In this document: positions 22,891-29,932 of the stretch, piece after piece
How positions within the stretch are numbered: position 1 is the stretch's first letter
Layout: each line of letters starts with the position of its first letter
From: DASQLQ01 sp035629935
Lineage (GTDB): Bacteria > Actinomycetota > CADDZG01 > WHSQ01
Direction: 5' to 3'
Length of the DNA: 29,932 bases
NCBI GenBank assembly: GCA_035629935.1
Contig: DASQLQ010000033.1
Location: forward strand, 1-29,932
Translations under genes and position numbers: made by a program
The notes under the pieces: model-generated
What the model was told of the DNA's origin: nothing
What the model saw: the letters and a program-made list of their open reading frames with translations, nothing else
Database searches by the model: none

Positions 22891-24071
22891 CTACTCGGCT
22901 CCTCGTCAGCCCCTTCGCTCCAAGTGGCCTTCACGTGGACCGGTGACAGTCGAGCGACGGCTGCCGGCACCGGATCGAGCCCCGGGCCCGTGACATCGAA
23001 TGTCGTGGTGGGGTGCCACGACTGAAGGTGGTGGCGCATGCGATTCGTAACCGCAACCCACAGCACGTATCGGCCGCGGGGCAAGGGCAGATCGTGGAGC
23101 GCACATGTGATCTTCGTGGAACCTTGCACGAAATGAAGCTCCCGCGAAACACTGAAGATCGGAGCTGCAGTTCCTTCACTCATCCCGATGTGAAGGATCG
23201 CCCGCCGAGAGGCGTCCGATTCCACCGACAGCGTGACTTCCACATCTTCGTGAGACGGGATCGGTCCACCGGAACCCACATCCGCACTCATGACATTGAT
23301 GGGCCCCCGCGGCAGGTCTCTTCCCTCCACCACTTCTTCGACCGAACGGCGATAAGCCGCCACCACCTCTCTCACATCCCCTTCCTCAACCACGGTTCCG
23401 TGGTCAAGCCACATCCCTCGCGCACAGGTGGCTTCGACAGAAGTCAGATCGTGGGAGACATAGAGAAGCGTGGTGCCTTGGGCCAGCACTTCTCTCATCC
23501 GTTCGAGACATTTCTGTTGGAACGCGGCGTCGCCCACCGCCAGAGCCTCGTCTACCAGCAGCACGTTCGGCTCGAGGAACGCTGCAACTGCGAACCCCAA
23601 TCGCATCCGCATCCCGCTGGAGAAGAACTTCGCTTGTCTGTCGATGGCATCACCGAGCTCGGCGAAGTCAACGATGTGGTCGAACCGTGTCGCGACCTCT
23701 CGACGAGGCAGCCCGAGGAGCGACCCGTAGAGGAAGATGTTCTCGCGGCCCGTCAGTTCTGGATGGATGCCCGCCGAGATCTCGATCAACGCTCCAACTC
23801 TGCCGACGGTCTCTGCTCGTCCTGCATACGGATACATCACCCCAGCAAGGATCTTGAACAAAGTCGATTTGCCCGAGCCGTTTGGACCGATCACGCCGAG
23901 TGAATGCCCTGGTTCAATGTTGACGTTCACATCCTTCAAGGCCCACAGCCATTCGCCTTTTCGTTTTCGAGAAGCCTGATTCTTTTGAGGAATCTCCAAA
24001 AGCCGGCGGGCCCGACCCGCCCTGAACTGTTTCCAGACGCGCTCGGCTTGGACTGATCCCTCAGGCAACAT
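22887..24071 (-). CDS. wzt: Polysaccharide ABC exporter ATPase with C-terminal domain (Wzt)
   Basis: This 394-residue ATPase powers export of a lipid-linked polysaccharide. Walker A GPNGSGKST (62-70), signature FSSGMRMRL (150-158), Walker B VLLVDEA (170-176) and the switch VSHD are intact. GALIEISAGIHPELTGRENI is typical of the O-antigen/teichoic-acid exporter branch. Residues from about 245 form an extra beta-rich domain (DVEVTLSVESDASRRAILHIG, SWHPTTTFDVTG), like the Wzt carbohydrate-binding domain that recognises a terminal modification of the glycan. The start may be the ATG at 24071 or the TTG at 24077; both overlap the wzm stop. It is coupled to wzm. Confidence 0.93.
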   Translation of the reverse strand: MLPEGSVQAERVWKQFRAGRARRLLEIPQKNQASRKRKGEWLWALKDVNVNIEPGHSLGVIGPNGSGKSTLFKILAGVMYPYAGRAETVGRVGALIEISAGIHPELTGRENIFLYGSLLGLPRREVATRFDHIVDFAELGDAIDRQAKFFSSGMRMRLGFAVAAFLEPNVLLVDEALAVGDAAFQQKCLERMREVLAQGTTLLYVSHDLTSVEATCARGMWLDHGTVVEEGDVREVVAAYRRSVEEVVEGRDLPRGPINVMSADVGSGGPIPSHEDVEVTLSVESDASRRAILHIGMSEGTAAPIFSVSRELHFVQGSTKITCALHDLPLPRGRYVLWVAVTNRMRHHLQSWHPTTTFDVTGPGLDPVPAAVARLSPVHVKATWSEGADEEPSS

Positions 24072-24897
24072 CGGCAAATCCGGTTTCGAGTCTCTTGAAA
24101 AGCCGGTATCCCAATATCAGAAGCACGAAGGACGACAAAGCTGAGATGCCGATGAGATCCCACTCGGGAGATTGCCCGAAGAGAGCGGTGCGCCGGTAGC
24201 CATTGATCAGGGGGGCGAGTGGATTGATCACCGCGTAGACCTTTTCGAAAGTCGGCGAGAACGGGATCGGGTATGCGACCGGCGTCGCGAACAGGCCCAG
24301 CTGCAGGATCAGGGGCAGGGCTTGCCTGATGTCACGGACGTAGACAACGAGTGAGGAGGCCATTAGCCCGATCGCGATCGTGAACATGACCTGCACGATA
24401 AGTAGGACCGGGACCCATAGGACCTGCACCTTCGGCGCATATCCCGTGATTACGAGAAGCCCGATGAGGATGACGGTAGAGATAAGTGCGTCCACTGCCG
24501 AAGTCACGACGGCCGCGATAGGGAACACCTCTCTCGGGAAAGAGACCTTGTTCAGCAAAGAGCTGTTGTTGACGAGGCTTTGCCCGCCGTGGTTAACCGA
24601 GACCGAAAAGAAGGTCCACGGGATCAACCCCAGGTAGACGAACACGGCGTATGGGGCGCCCCCCGTGTCGATATCGACGACCCTCTGCAAGAAGACGGTG
24701 AAGACGATCACCAGCAGGATGGGCATGATGATCGACCACGCGAACCCAAGGCGAGTTTGCTTGTACCGAACGCGCAGCTCCCGCTCGGTCAACGTCATGA
24801 TCAGCTCGCGACGCTTCCAAAGATCGCGCAGAGCAGTCCGCGTCTGGATCTTTCTCTTGAAGAGAAGCTCCGGGGGCGGACCAAGTTCAGTTTTCAC
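24061..24897 (-). CDS. wzm: Polysaccharide ABC exporter permease (Wzm)
   Basis: This 278-residue ABC-2 type permease has an amphipathic N-terminus (LWKRRELIMTLTERELRVRYKQ), the family motif TRLGFAWSIIMPILLVIVF, and about six membrane segments. It also has the NNSSLLNKVSFPREVFP and INPLAPLINGYRRTALFG segments typical of Wzm/TagG/RfbD proteins. With Wzt it moves an undecaprenyl-linked polysaccharide across the membrane. The GTG start overlaps the TGA of the upstream GT2 gene (GTGA), and its own stop lies within the start of wzt, so GT2, wzm and wzt are translated as a unit. Confidence 0.94.
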   Translation of the reverse strand: MKTELGPPPELLFKRKIQTRTALRDLWKRRELIMTLTERELRVRYKQTRLGFAWSIIMPILLVIVFTVFLQRVVDIDTGGAPYAVFVYLGLIPWTFFSVSVNHGGQSLVNNSSLLNKVSFPREVFPIAAVVTSAVDALISTVILIGLLVITGYAPKVQVLWVPVLLIVQVMFTIAIGLMASSLVVYVRDIRQALPLILQLGLFATPVAYPIPFSPTFEKVYAVINPLAPLINGYRRTALFGQSPEWDLIGISALSSFVLLILGYRLFKRLETGFADVA

Positions 24898-25898
24898 GGC
24901 GCCCTCACCTTTCGCTCGGCACTGGGATGCCGCTTGAACAACCTCTTGGATGCTTGTCGGAACGTGGATCGCAAGACCGATCCCCGTCTATCTCCCAAAA
25001 CGCCCGTCACCAGCCTGAAGCCCGATGCCTTGAGAAGGTCCTTCGCAAGGTATGTCCTGCGGATCGGGGAACGTAGCGCTTCCTTCATCCTCAGCGTCTC
25101 CACGAAACCCTTAAGCGCCGCCCGCGGGTCCCCCTTCTCGTACTTCCATTCGGCACGCCGCCAAGTCTCATACGATTTCAGGAGTCGCTCGGCGCGCTCC
25201 TGCCGATGGCCGCCCAACGACGCTGCGAAACGTCGCTTGAACTCAGCGTGCACCTCGGCTCCGCCCTCGAAGCGAACCTGGCCGGGATGCGTCCGTTTGG
25301 ACACCACTACCTCAGGCGTAACCAAGAACGGCCCTTGAGTCCCCAGGCGCAAGAACATCTCGACGTCCTCCCCCGCGCGAATGCCCTCGTCGAAGCCTCC
25401 TATCGCCGTCACCGCTTCTTTGCGGAGAACGGTGCAGCAGATCACAGGAACCCAACCGAGGAGCACGTCAGGCCAGATCTCCCTACGGCGAGGGAACCAC
25501 ACATGAGTGATCTTCCGTTCGTTGCCTTCGGGGTCGAACACCTTCGCTCCGCCGATCACTCCGATCACATCATCGTGTTTGTGCGCGTGACCCACCAAAC
25601 GCTCCAATGCCCCCGGCTTCAAGAGATCGTCGTCGTCAAGAAACAGGATCAATGGTGACGTGGACTCACGCACTCCGCGGTTGCGAGCCGCCGACTCACC
25701 AGCATTGGTCTCCTGCTTCAACCACCGGATCCGATCCGTCCCGACGCTCTCGAGCCATTCCGGCGTGCCATCCGTCGATGCATCGTCCACAACGATCAGC
25801 TCCCAATCGGGGAACGACTGGGCAGAGACGCTTGCCACCGCCTCTTCGAGCATCGCTCGGCGGTTATAGGTAGGGATCACGACGGTCACCGCAGGCAC
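24894..25898 (-). CDS. Family 2 glycosyltransferase with C-terminal helical region (paralogue B3)
   Basis: This 334-residue protein has VTVVIPTYNRRAMLEEAV, VVDDASTDGTPEWLE, ESAARNRGVRES, an acidic DDDD (88-91), GGFDEGIRAGEDVEMFLRL and VVSKRTHPGQVRFEGG. The C-terminal part (RAERLLKSYETWRRAEWKYEKG, PRAALKGFVETLRMKEAL) matches the helical region of the genes at 18317 and 20951 in layout. Its GTG start is 6 nt after a CACAAT hexamer, and its stop overlaps wzm. Being coupled to the exporter, it may act late, for example in adding a terminal residue. Confidence 0.91.
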   Translation of the reverse strand: MPAVTVVIPTYNRRAMLEEAVASVSAQSFPDWELIVVDDASTDGTPEWLESVGTDRIRWLKQETNAGESAARNRGVRESTSPLILFLDDDDLLKPGALERLVGHAHKHDDVIGVIGGAKVFDPEGNERKITHVWFPRRREIWPDVLLGWVPVICCTVLRKEAVTAIGGFDEGIRAGEDVEMFLRLGTQGPFLVTPEVVVSKRTHPGQVRFEGGAEVHAEFKRRFAASLGGHRQERAERLLKSYETWRRAEWKYEKGDPRAALKGFVETLRMKEALRSPIRRTYLAKDLLKASGFRLVTGVLGDRRGSVLRSTFRQASKRLFKRHPSAERKVRAP

Positions 25899-25915
25899 AA
25901 CGGAATTGTGTCACG
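25899..25915 (-). promoter_or_regulatory. Leaderless promoter of the GT2-wzm-wzt unit
   Basis: On the minus strand GTGACACAAT carries an extended -10 (TGA-CACAAT, ending at 25905), followed by 6 nt and the GTG start. The stretch GAATTGTGTCA (25903-25913, plus strand) is identical to the one upstream of the sulfotransferase gene at 26784-26794. Confidence 0.5.
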
Positions 25916-25933
25916 CAACTCCTCGCGGCAACT

Positions 25934-26779
25934 TCAGATAAGTCCCCACCCGTCGAAGGAGGGATCCATGTACTTCTGGAGCCGCACGATGTCGGGCCGG
26001 AGCCTTTCTTCGAGTTCCTTCCGCGTGGTCGGGCGCAGCTGAACCCCTCGACCGATCGGCTTGTCCACGATGTCGAAACGTCTTTTCGCAGCGAGCTTGA
26101 ACGAACTCGGGATCGCGCCGATCAATCTCCGGTATGCAGGGATCGAATGCAGTCGTTTCATGGTGGGACGGGTAAGGCGCTTGCGTCGGAGATGCTCCAT
26201 GTGTATTTCAGCGCTCGTCCACTCGGCGGTGACCCCGATATGCCGAAAGACCCGGGCCAAAGTCGCTTGACGTTTCTCCTTCAGATCCTCCGAGGTGATG
26301 ATCAGGATGTCGTCGCGATCAAAGTGCTCTAGATACTGTTCCAACTGCATCGCGTAAGAACTGATGGCGAGCGATTGCCAACTGCTCAGAAGCGCCTCGT
26401 CCAGTGGACGAGTCTGCTCACCTTTGGCAAAGAAATGAAAGTACTGACTCACCATGCGTTCTATGGGATGCCGGACTATGTAGATGAGTTTCACGCGACC
26501 GAGCTCGGCCGCTATCCGGGCCGGAACCCCAGGTTTGCCCGGGTACTTCGTGTAATCGGGCGTCGCCTCCCCGCGCGCGAGATGCTCAGGGCGGGCTCCC
26601 TCGAACTGCGCCCTGTACCACTCGATACCGCGCGCCCAGATGGGCTCGTCGCAGAAGAAAGCGAGCTCCTTCTCATTCGGCATGAAGACCTGGGGATGCG
26701 CCCGTACGTAGTGATAGAGACTGGTGGTCCCCGATTTCATCGCCCCGATGATCAAGAAATTGGGAAGGCTCGTCGACAC
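25934..26779 (-). CDS. PAPS-dependent sulfotransferase
   Basis: This 281-residue enzyme transfers sulfate from PAPS, probably to a sugar hydroxyl or amino group. The 5'-phosphosulfate loop GAMKSGTTSLYHYVRAHP (12-29, K15) and the 3'-phosphate segment VRHPIERMVSQYFHF (102-116, R103 and S111) are intact. NEKELAFFCDE and PDYTKYP are typical of the heparan-sulfate N-deacetylase/sulfotransferase-like group. No membrane anchor is present, so it should act in the cytoplasm before export. Start GTG at 26779, 6 nt after a CACAAT hexamer. It lies directly upstream of the GT2-wzm-wzt unit, on the same strand. Confidence 0.93.
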   Translation of the reverse strand: MSTSLPNFLIIGAMKSGTTSLYHYVRAHPQVFMPNEKELAFFCDEPIWARGIEWYRAQFEGARPEHLARGEATPDYTKYPGKPGVPARIAAELGRVKLIYIVRHPIERMVSQYFHFFAKGEQTRPLDEALLSSWQSLAISSYAMQLEQYLEHFDRDDILIITSEDLKEKRQATLARVFRHIGVTAEWTSAEIHMEHLRRKRLTRPTMKRLHSIPAYRRLIGAIPSSFKLAAKRRFDIVDKPIGRGVQLRPTTRKELEERLRPDIVRLQKYMDPSFDGWGLI

Positions 26780-26793
26780 GACAGAATTGTGTC
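26780..26793. promoter_or_regulatory. 14-bp divergent promoter, near-perfect palindrome
   Basis: The complete gap between two divergent start codons is GACAGAATTGTGTC, which is symmetric except at positions 5 and 10. CAGAAT (plus strand, 26782-26787) and CACAAT (minus strand, 26791-26786) each end 6 nt before the start codon they serve, and they overlap on AT. Both transcripts should begin at their start codons. Confidence 0.55.
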
Positions 26794-27906
26794 ATGCGGG
26801 TGCTTCAGCTCTATCGAGATCATTTCGCCGACCTGCCGGGGGGCATCGAGCGCCACGTCCACGATCTTGCACACGGCCTTGCGCCTGTTCACCAGATGGA
26901 GGTTGTGGCGTCCGCCAAGACTCCACGCCAATCGACCGTCGATCCCGACGGCGTCGTGGTTCACGTCGAGCGCGAGTTCGCGCGGGTCGGCGGCGTGCCT
27001 CTCGCGCCACGCATCTTCAAGAGGGTCCGCGATGGTTACGACATCGTCCATATGCACAGTCCCAACCCGACGGGCGAGCTTGCTTGTTGGAAGTTGGGTG
27101 GCAAGACAGCCGTGGTGGCCACCTATCACGCTGACACGACGCGAGCGCCGTTACTTCTGCCCGCGTATGGACGATGGTTGGAAGCCCTCCTAGCCGGATG
27201 CGATCGAGTGATAGTGGGGTCTCAACGATTGGTCGAGGCGTCCCCGGTCTTGAGGAAGCTGTCTCGTCACCCCTCGCTGATACAGGTAATCCCGTTCGGC
27301 GTGGACGCGCAGCGTTTCTCACCCGCGGAAGGACCCGCTATCCGGCGTTGGGGTCCCGACCCGATCGTCTTGTTCGTCGGCAGGCTCCGCTACTACAAGG
27401 GATTGCCTTTTCTGATCGAAGCGATGTCGAAGGTCCAAGCTCGTCTCGTGATCGTCGGCGACGGACAAGAACGAGAGCGCGTCGTCGGTCTTGGCCGCGA
27501 GCGACTCGGCGATCGGTTCACCTACCTGCCGGGGATACCCGAGGAGGAGCTGGCCACGGTGTATCGCTCGGCCGACGTGTTCTGTCTCCCGTCGACGTCC
27601 GAAGCAGAAGCGTTCGGACTCGCCGCCCTCGAAGCGATGGCATGTGGGGTTCCCGTGGTCACCACGGAAGTGGGTACCGCCACGTCGGAGATCAATGTGG
27701 ATGGAGAAACCGGGCTAGTCGTTCCCCCGTCGAACGCGGGTGCCTTGTCCGAGGCCTTGCGCCTCTTACTGGAAGACTCGGCAAGGCGCCACCAGATGGG
27801 GGCCGCGGCTCGGGCCCGAGTCCTAGCCGAATACACGCGGGACCTGATGCTCCGGAGGGTCTCGCAGGTCTACGAGCAAGTCCTCGCCGACCGTAGGCTT
27901 GCGTGA
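26794..27906 (+). CDS. Family 4 glycosyltransferase
   Basis: This 370-residue GT-B enzyme has an N-terminal GGIERHVHDLAHGLA acceptor loop, DIVHMHSPNPTGELACW, the TYHADTTR segment, VIPFGVDAQRFSP, the donor-domain turn VLFVGRLRYYKGLPFLIEAM, and EAFGLAALE at about 272-280 followed by AMACGVPVVTTEVGT. The pattern is close to mannosyl- and rhamnosyltransferases of exopolysaccharide loci. The ATG immediately follows a 14-bp divergent promoter. Its TGA overlaps the GTG of the following membrane protein gene. Confidence 0.92.
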   Translation: MRVLQLYRDHFADLPGGIERHVHDLAHGLAPVHQMEVVASAKTPRQSTVDPDGVVVHVEREFARVGGVPLAPRIFKRVRDGYDIVHMHSPNPTGELACWKLGGKTAVVATYHADTTRAPLLLPAYGRWLEALLAGCDRVIVGSQRLVEASPVLRKLSRHPSLIQVIPFGVDAQRFSPAEGPAIRRWGPDPIVLFVGRLRYYKGLPFLIEAMSKVQARLVIVGDGQERERVVGLGRERLGDRFTYLPGIPEEELATVYRSADVFCLPSTSEAEAFGLAALEAMACGVPVVTTEVGTATSEINVDGETGLVVPPSNAGALSEALRLLLEDSARRHQMGAAARARVLAEYTRDLMLRRVSQVYEQVLADRRLA

Positions 27907-29870
27907 TGGGTGGCTACGTGATGGAGAAAGGGCCCGTCATCCGACGGGGGATCCTCCTCGGATTGGTGGGGGCACTCCCCCTCCTGTTCTTGCGACCGGC
28001 GCTCGATCCCTTCAACGTCCCCAAATTCGCCGTTCTGGTATTCGGCCTGAGCATCGTTCTCGCGATCCGCGTGCTCGAGCTTCTCCAAGGCGCGGATCGC
28101 TCGGGTCTAACGCGGCTGATCGTCCCTGCCGGCGCACTGATCGGCCCCCTCCTCATCGCGTGGCTTTTGGCTCCATACAAGGCCTTCGAGCTATTCGGAC
28201 GGCAGGGTCGTCTGCAAGGCTTGATCCCGTACGCGATCGTGGTCCTATTCGGGATCCTGCTCGCCGACGCATTCGGCGACTCCCCGCGTCCGATCATGTG
28301 GGCATTCGTCCTTGCGGGGGCCGGGGTCGCGAGCTACTCATTGATCCAATACCTACAGGCCGATCCATTCGGCTGGATCCTCGAACGGAGGCAGACACTC
28401 TCCGCCGTGTCCACCCTGGGCAACCCGAACTTCACCGGTGGATTCCTGGGCATGGTCTTACCCGTCGCAATGGTTTTGTGGGTGATCACACCCAAGCACC
28501 GAAAGCCTTTGGGCTTCCTCACGATCGCGGTGACCGGCGCTTTGATCTTCACCGGCAGCCAGGGTGGTTGGGCAGCGGGCCTGGCAGGTGCCTCCATCGT
28601 CGCGGGATTCCTCGCTCGGGAAAGGATCCCTCGAGCCCGGCTGCTGGGCATTCTCGGTGCAGTCGGAGTCACGGTCGTAACCGTTGGCGTGGTGATCCTC
28701 GGCCAGTTGGGCGTGGAACAGATACCTCCGACCGCAGCGGCCCGTGGTTACTGGTGGCGCGCCGCCGGCGAGATGTCACTGCAATCACCGGTGATCGGCC
28801 GAGGACCCAGCGCGTTCGCCGTGGAAGGCGTGAAGTACCGGGTACTCGAAGAAGCCGTTAAGACCGGTTACACCTTTCCCGACGACCCACACTCGGTGCC
28901 TTTTGCTTTTCTCGCAGCGGCAGGAATCCTCGGCGCTGCCGGATTCATATTCGTAGTGGCTTGGGGGATACGACAGGGGCTGGCCGTTCCAGATGAGGAT
29001 CTGATCGGCGGCGCGTTCTTGGGCTTGGTCGTCGCGTACGCCGTCCAATCCCTGGTGAGCATCGACGAGGTGATGTTGCGCACCAGCTTGTGGATCGGGT
29101 TGGCAGGCTTGGTGTGCGCGCGGGTGTCGTTCGCTACCTCCGCCAAGAAACGTCCGGAGAAAACTCCGAAGAAAGCGGCGCGCAACGGGCGCAGATCGAA
29201 CGCGCCACGGACGAAGTTGAGATGGGCTCCGGCGGTAGCGCCCCTTGTGCTCTTCGTCGCGGCAGCCGGCTGGTGGTCCTTCAGCTTCCTATCCGCCGAT
29301 ATCGCGATGCATGAAGGAGTCGAGGCGTTCGGCGAGGACGACGTGAAGGCCGGGCGCGAACACATGGAGGAAGCCATCTCTTTCAGGTTCGAAACGGGAT
29401 ACCAGAGAACCTTGGCCGGCAACCTGGCCCGGGTCGCGGCCGACACGAAGGACCCGGAGATGTTCGAGGCCGCCGACAAGGAGTTCAGCGCCCTAGACGG
29501 ATGGCCGGACGTTGCCACTGTGGTGCAACACGCCCGTCTGATGCGCGATTGGAGCGAGATCGACCCCAACCGCGAGGCTGACGTCATGCCGCTTTACCGG
29601 CGTGCCCTCGAGATCGACCCGCGCAACCCCATCCTCAGGCTCGAAGTCTCGGAGGTGCTCGTTCTGCTCGAGGACCCGGAGGGGGCCGAGGACCTCCTCG
29701 AGCCCGTTACCGACGAGGTCGGGCCACATCTCCCGGCTTTTTGGGGGATGCTTGCTTTGGCTAGAGCTCAAACGGGCGACGAGACCGGGGCGCAGCAAGC
29801 GATCGAGCAGGCCCTTCGCCTGGATCCCGAGGAAGCCAGAGCATTGCAAGCTCGCGAGCTCATCGGCTGA
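27903..29870 (+). CDS. O-antigen-ligase-like membrane protein fused to TPR repeats
   Basis: This protein of about 655 residues has some ten to twelve membrane segments in residues 12-405, including the Wzy_C/O-antigen ligase core: STLGNPNFTGGFLGM, GSQGGWAAG, SPVIGRGPSAF and DPHSVPFAFLAAAGILGAAGF. A basic linker follows (about 407-435, SAKKRPEKTPKKAARNGRR), then one further membrane segment and a C-terminal domain with TPR-like helices (MPLYRRALEIDPRN, AQQAIEQALRLDPEEARAL). It should polymerise or ligate the glycan outside the membrane. The start may be GTG 27903, ATG 27906 or ATG 27921. It is coupled to the GT4 gene. No partner acceptor protein is evident in the window. Confidence 0.85.
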   Translation: MMGGYVMEKGPVIRRGILLGLVGALPLLFLRPALDPFNVPKFAVLVFGLSIVLAIRVLELLQGADRSGLTRLIVPAGALIGPLLIAWLLAPYKAFELFGRQGRLQGLIPYAIVVLFGILLADAFGDSPRPIMWAFVLAGAGVASYSLIQYLQADPFGWILERRQTLSAVSTLGNPNFTGGFLGMVLPVAMVLWVITPKHRKPLGFLTIAVTGALIFTGSQGGWAAGLAGASIVAGFLARERIPRARLLGILGAVGVTVVTVGVVILGQLGVEQIPPTAAARGYWWRAAGEMSLQSPVIGRGPSAFAVEGVKYRVLEEAVKTGYTFPDDPHSVPFAFLAAAGILGAAGFIFVVAWGIRQGLAVPDEDLIGGAFLGLVVAYAVQSLVSIDEVMLRTSLWIGLAGLVCARVSFATSAKKRPEKTPKKAARNGRRSNAPRTKLRWAPAVAPLVLFVAAAGWWSFSFLSADIAMHEGVEAFGEDDVKAGREHMEEAISFRFETGYQRTLAGNLARVAADTKDPEMFEAADKEFSALDGWPDVATVVQHARLMRDWSEIDPNREADVMPLYRRALEIDPRNPILRLEVSEVLVLLEDPEGAEDLLEPVTDEVGPHLPAFWGMLALARAQTGDETGAQQAIEQALRLDPEEARALQARELIG

Positions 29871-29879
29871 GCAAAGTGT

Positions 29880-29907
29880 CCGAAATCTGACATAAGTAAG
29901 TTTTCGG
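29880..29907. promoter_or_regulatory. 28-bp gapped dyad, possible operator
   Basis: Half-sites CCGAAAnCTnACnTA and TAnGTnAGnTTTCGG pair at 11 of 14 positions; the mismatches fall at positions 7, 10 and 13. It lies 10 nt after the stop of the ligase-like gene in A/T-richer sequence. It could be an operator for a gene beyond the window or part of a terminator, although the 6-bp outer stem with a 16-nt interior is weak for the latter. Confidence 0.45.
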
Positions 29908-29932
29908 CCCGTTTACTGTGACTTCTGCCCGT

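Noticed and set aside
25913..25933. A plus-strand gene starting at the second copy of the promoter palindrome, as at 26794
   Set aside because: The ATG is replaced by ACG and no sustained plausible frame follows; the region downstream is the antisense of the sulfotransferase gene.
1..29932. CRISPR arrays, tRNA or rRNA genes, insertion sequences, prophage or defence systems
   Set aside because: No repeat-spacer pattern, cloverleaf, rRNA-like stretch, transposase, integrase or nuclease motif was found by reading. Genes account for almost all of the sequence.

Overview
The window is GC-rich, densely coded and reads as a chromosomal segment of an uncultured, probably deep-branching actinobacterium (Actinomycetota). 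This is inferred from a fused biotin carboxylase/BCCP acyl-CoA carboxylase subunit, an F420:NADP reductase, a TipA-type MerR regulator, a mycobacterial-type SdhD, many GTG starts, and -10-like hexamers lying about 6 nt before start codons (leaderless transcripts). I see no rRNA, tRNA, CRISPR array, insertion sequence or phage gene.

Positions 1-12.6 kb are mainly core carbon metabolism. An acyl-CoA carboxylase carboxyltransferase (cut by the left edge), a biotin-protein ligase and the biotin-carrying alpha subunit lie together, so the enzyme and its activator are neighbours. Next come a YCII protein and a TipA-like MerR regulator behind a classic 19-bp-spacer MerR promoter, with divergent yjbQ and an alpha/beta hydrolase. 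A membrane protein and a secreted protein of unknown function follow. Then come a coupled pair (methylmalonyl-CoA mutase catalytic subunit and F420 reductase) and succinate dehydrogenase (sdhD-sdhA-sdhB, with no sdhC in place). Carboxylase, mutase and succinate dehydrogenase are consistent with a propionyl-CoA to succinate to fumarate route, although the carboxylase substrate cannot be fixed from sequence.

Positions 12.6-29.9 kb form a cell-surface polysaccharide locus built of short blocks on alternating strands. It has a YdcF/SanA-like protein, an undecaprenyl-phosphate sugar-1-phosphate transferase (chain initiation), a nucleotide-sugar epimerase/dehydratase, five GT2 and three GT4 glycosyltransferases, an alkaline-phosphatase-superfamily enzyme, a sulfotransferase, a Wzm/Wzt ABC exporter whose ATPase has an extra C-terminal domain, and an O-antigen-ligase-like membrane protein fused to TPR repeats. 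The likely product is a sulfated, lipid-linked glycan exported by the ABC transporter. Three of the GT2 enzymes share an extra C-terminal helical region and two others form a second paralogous pair, so the locus seems to have grown by duplication.

The most unusual non-coding signals are: a 14-bp near-palindromic divergent promoter between the sulfotransferase and a GT4 gene; a near copy of it ahead of a GT2 gene; a perfect 11-bp hairpin with a UUCG loop that buries the start codon of the YCII gene; and a 28-bp gapped dyad at the right edge.
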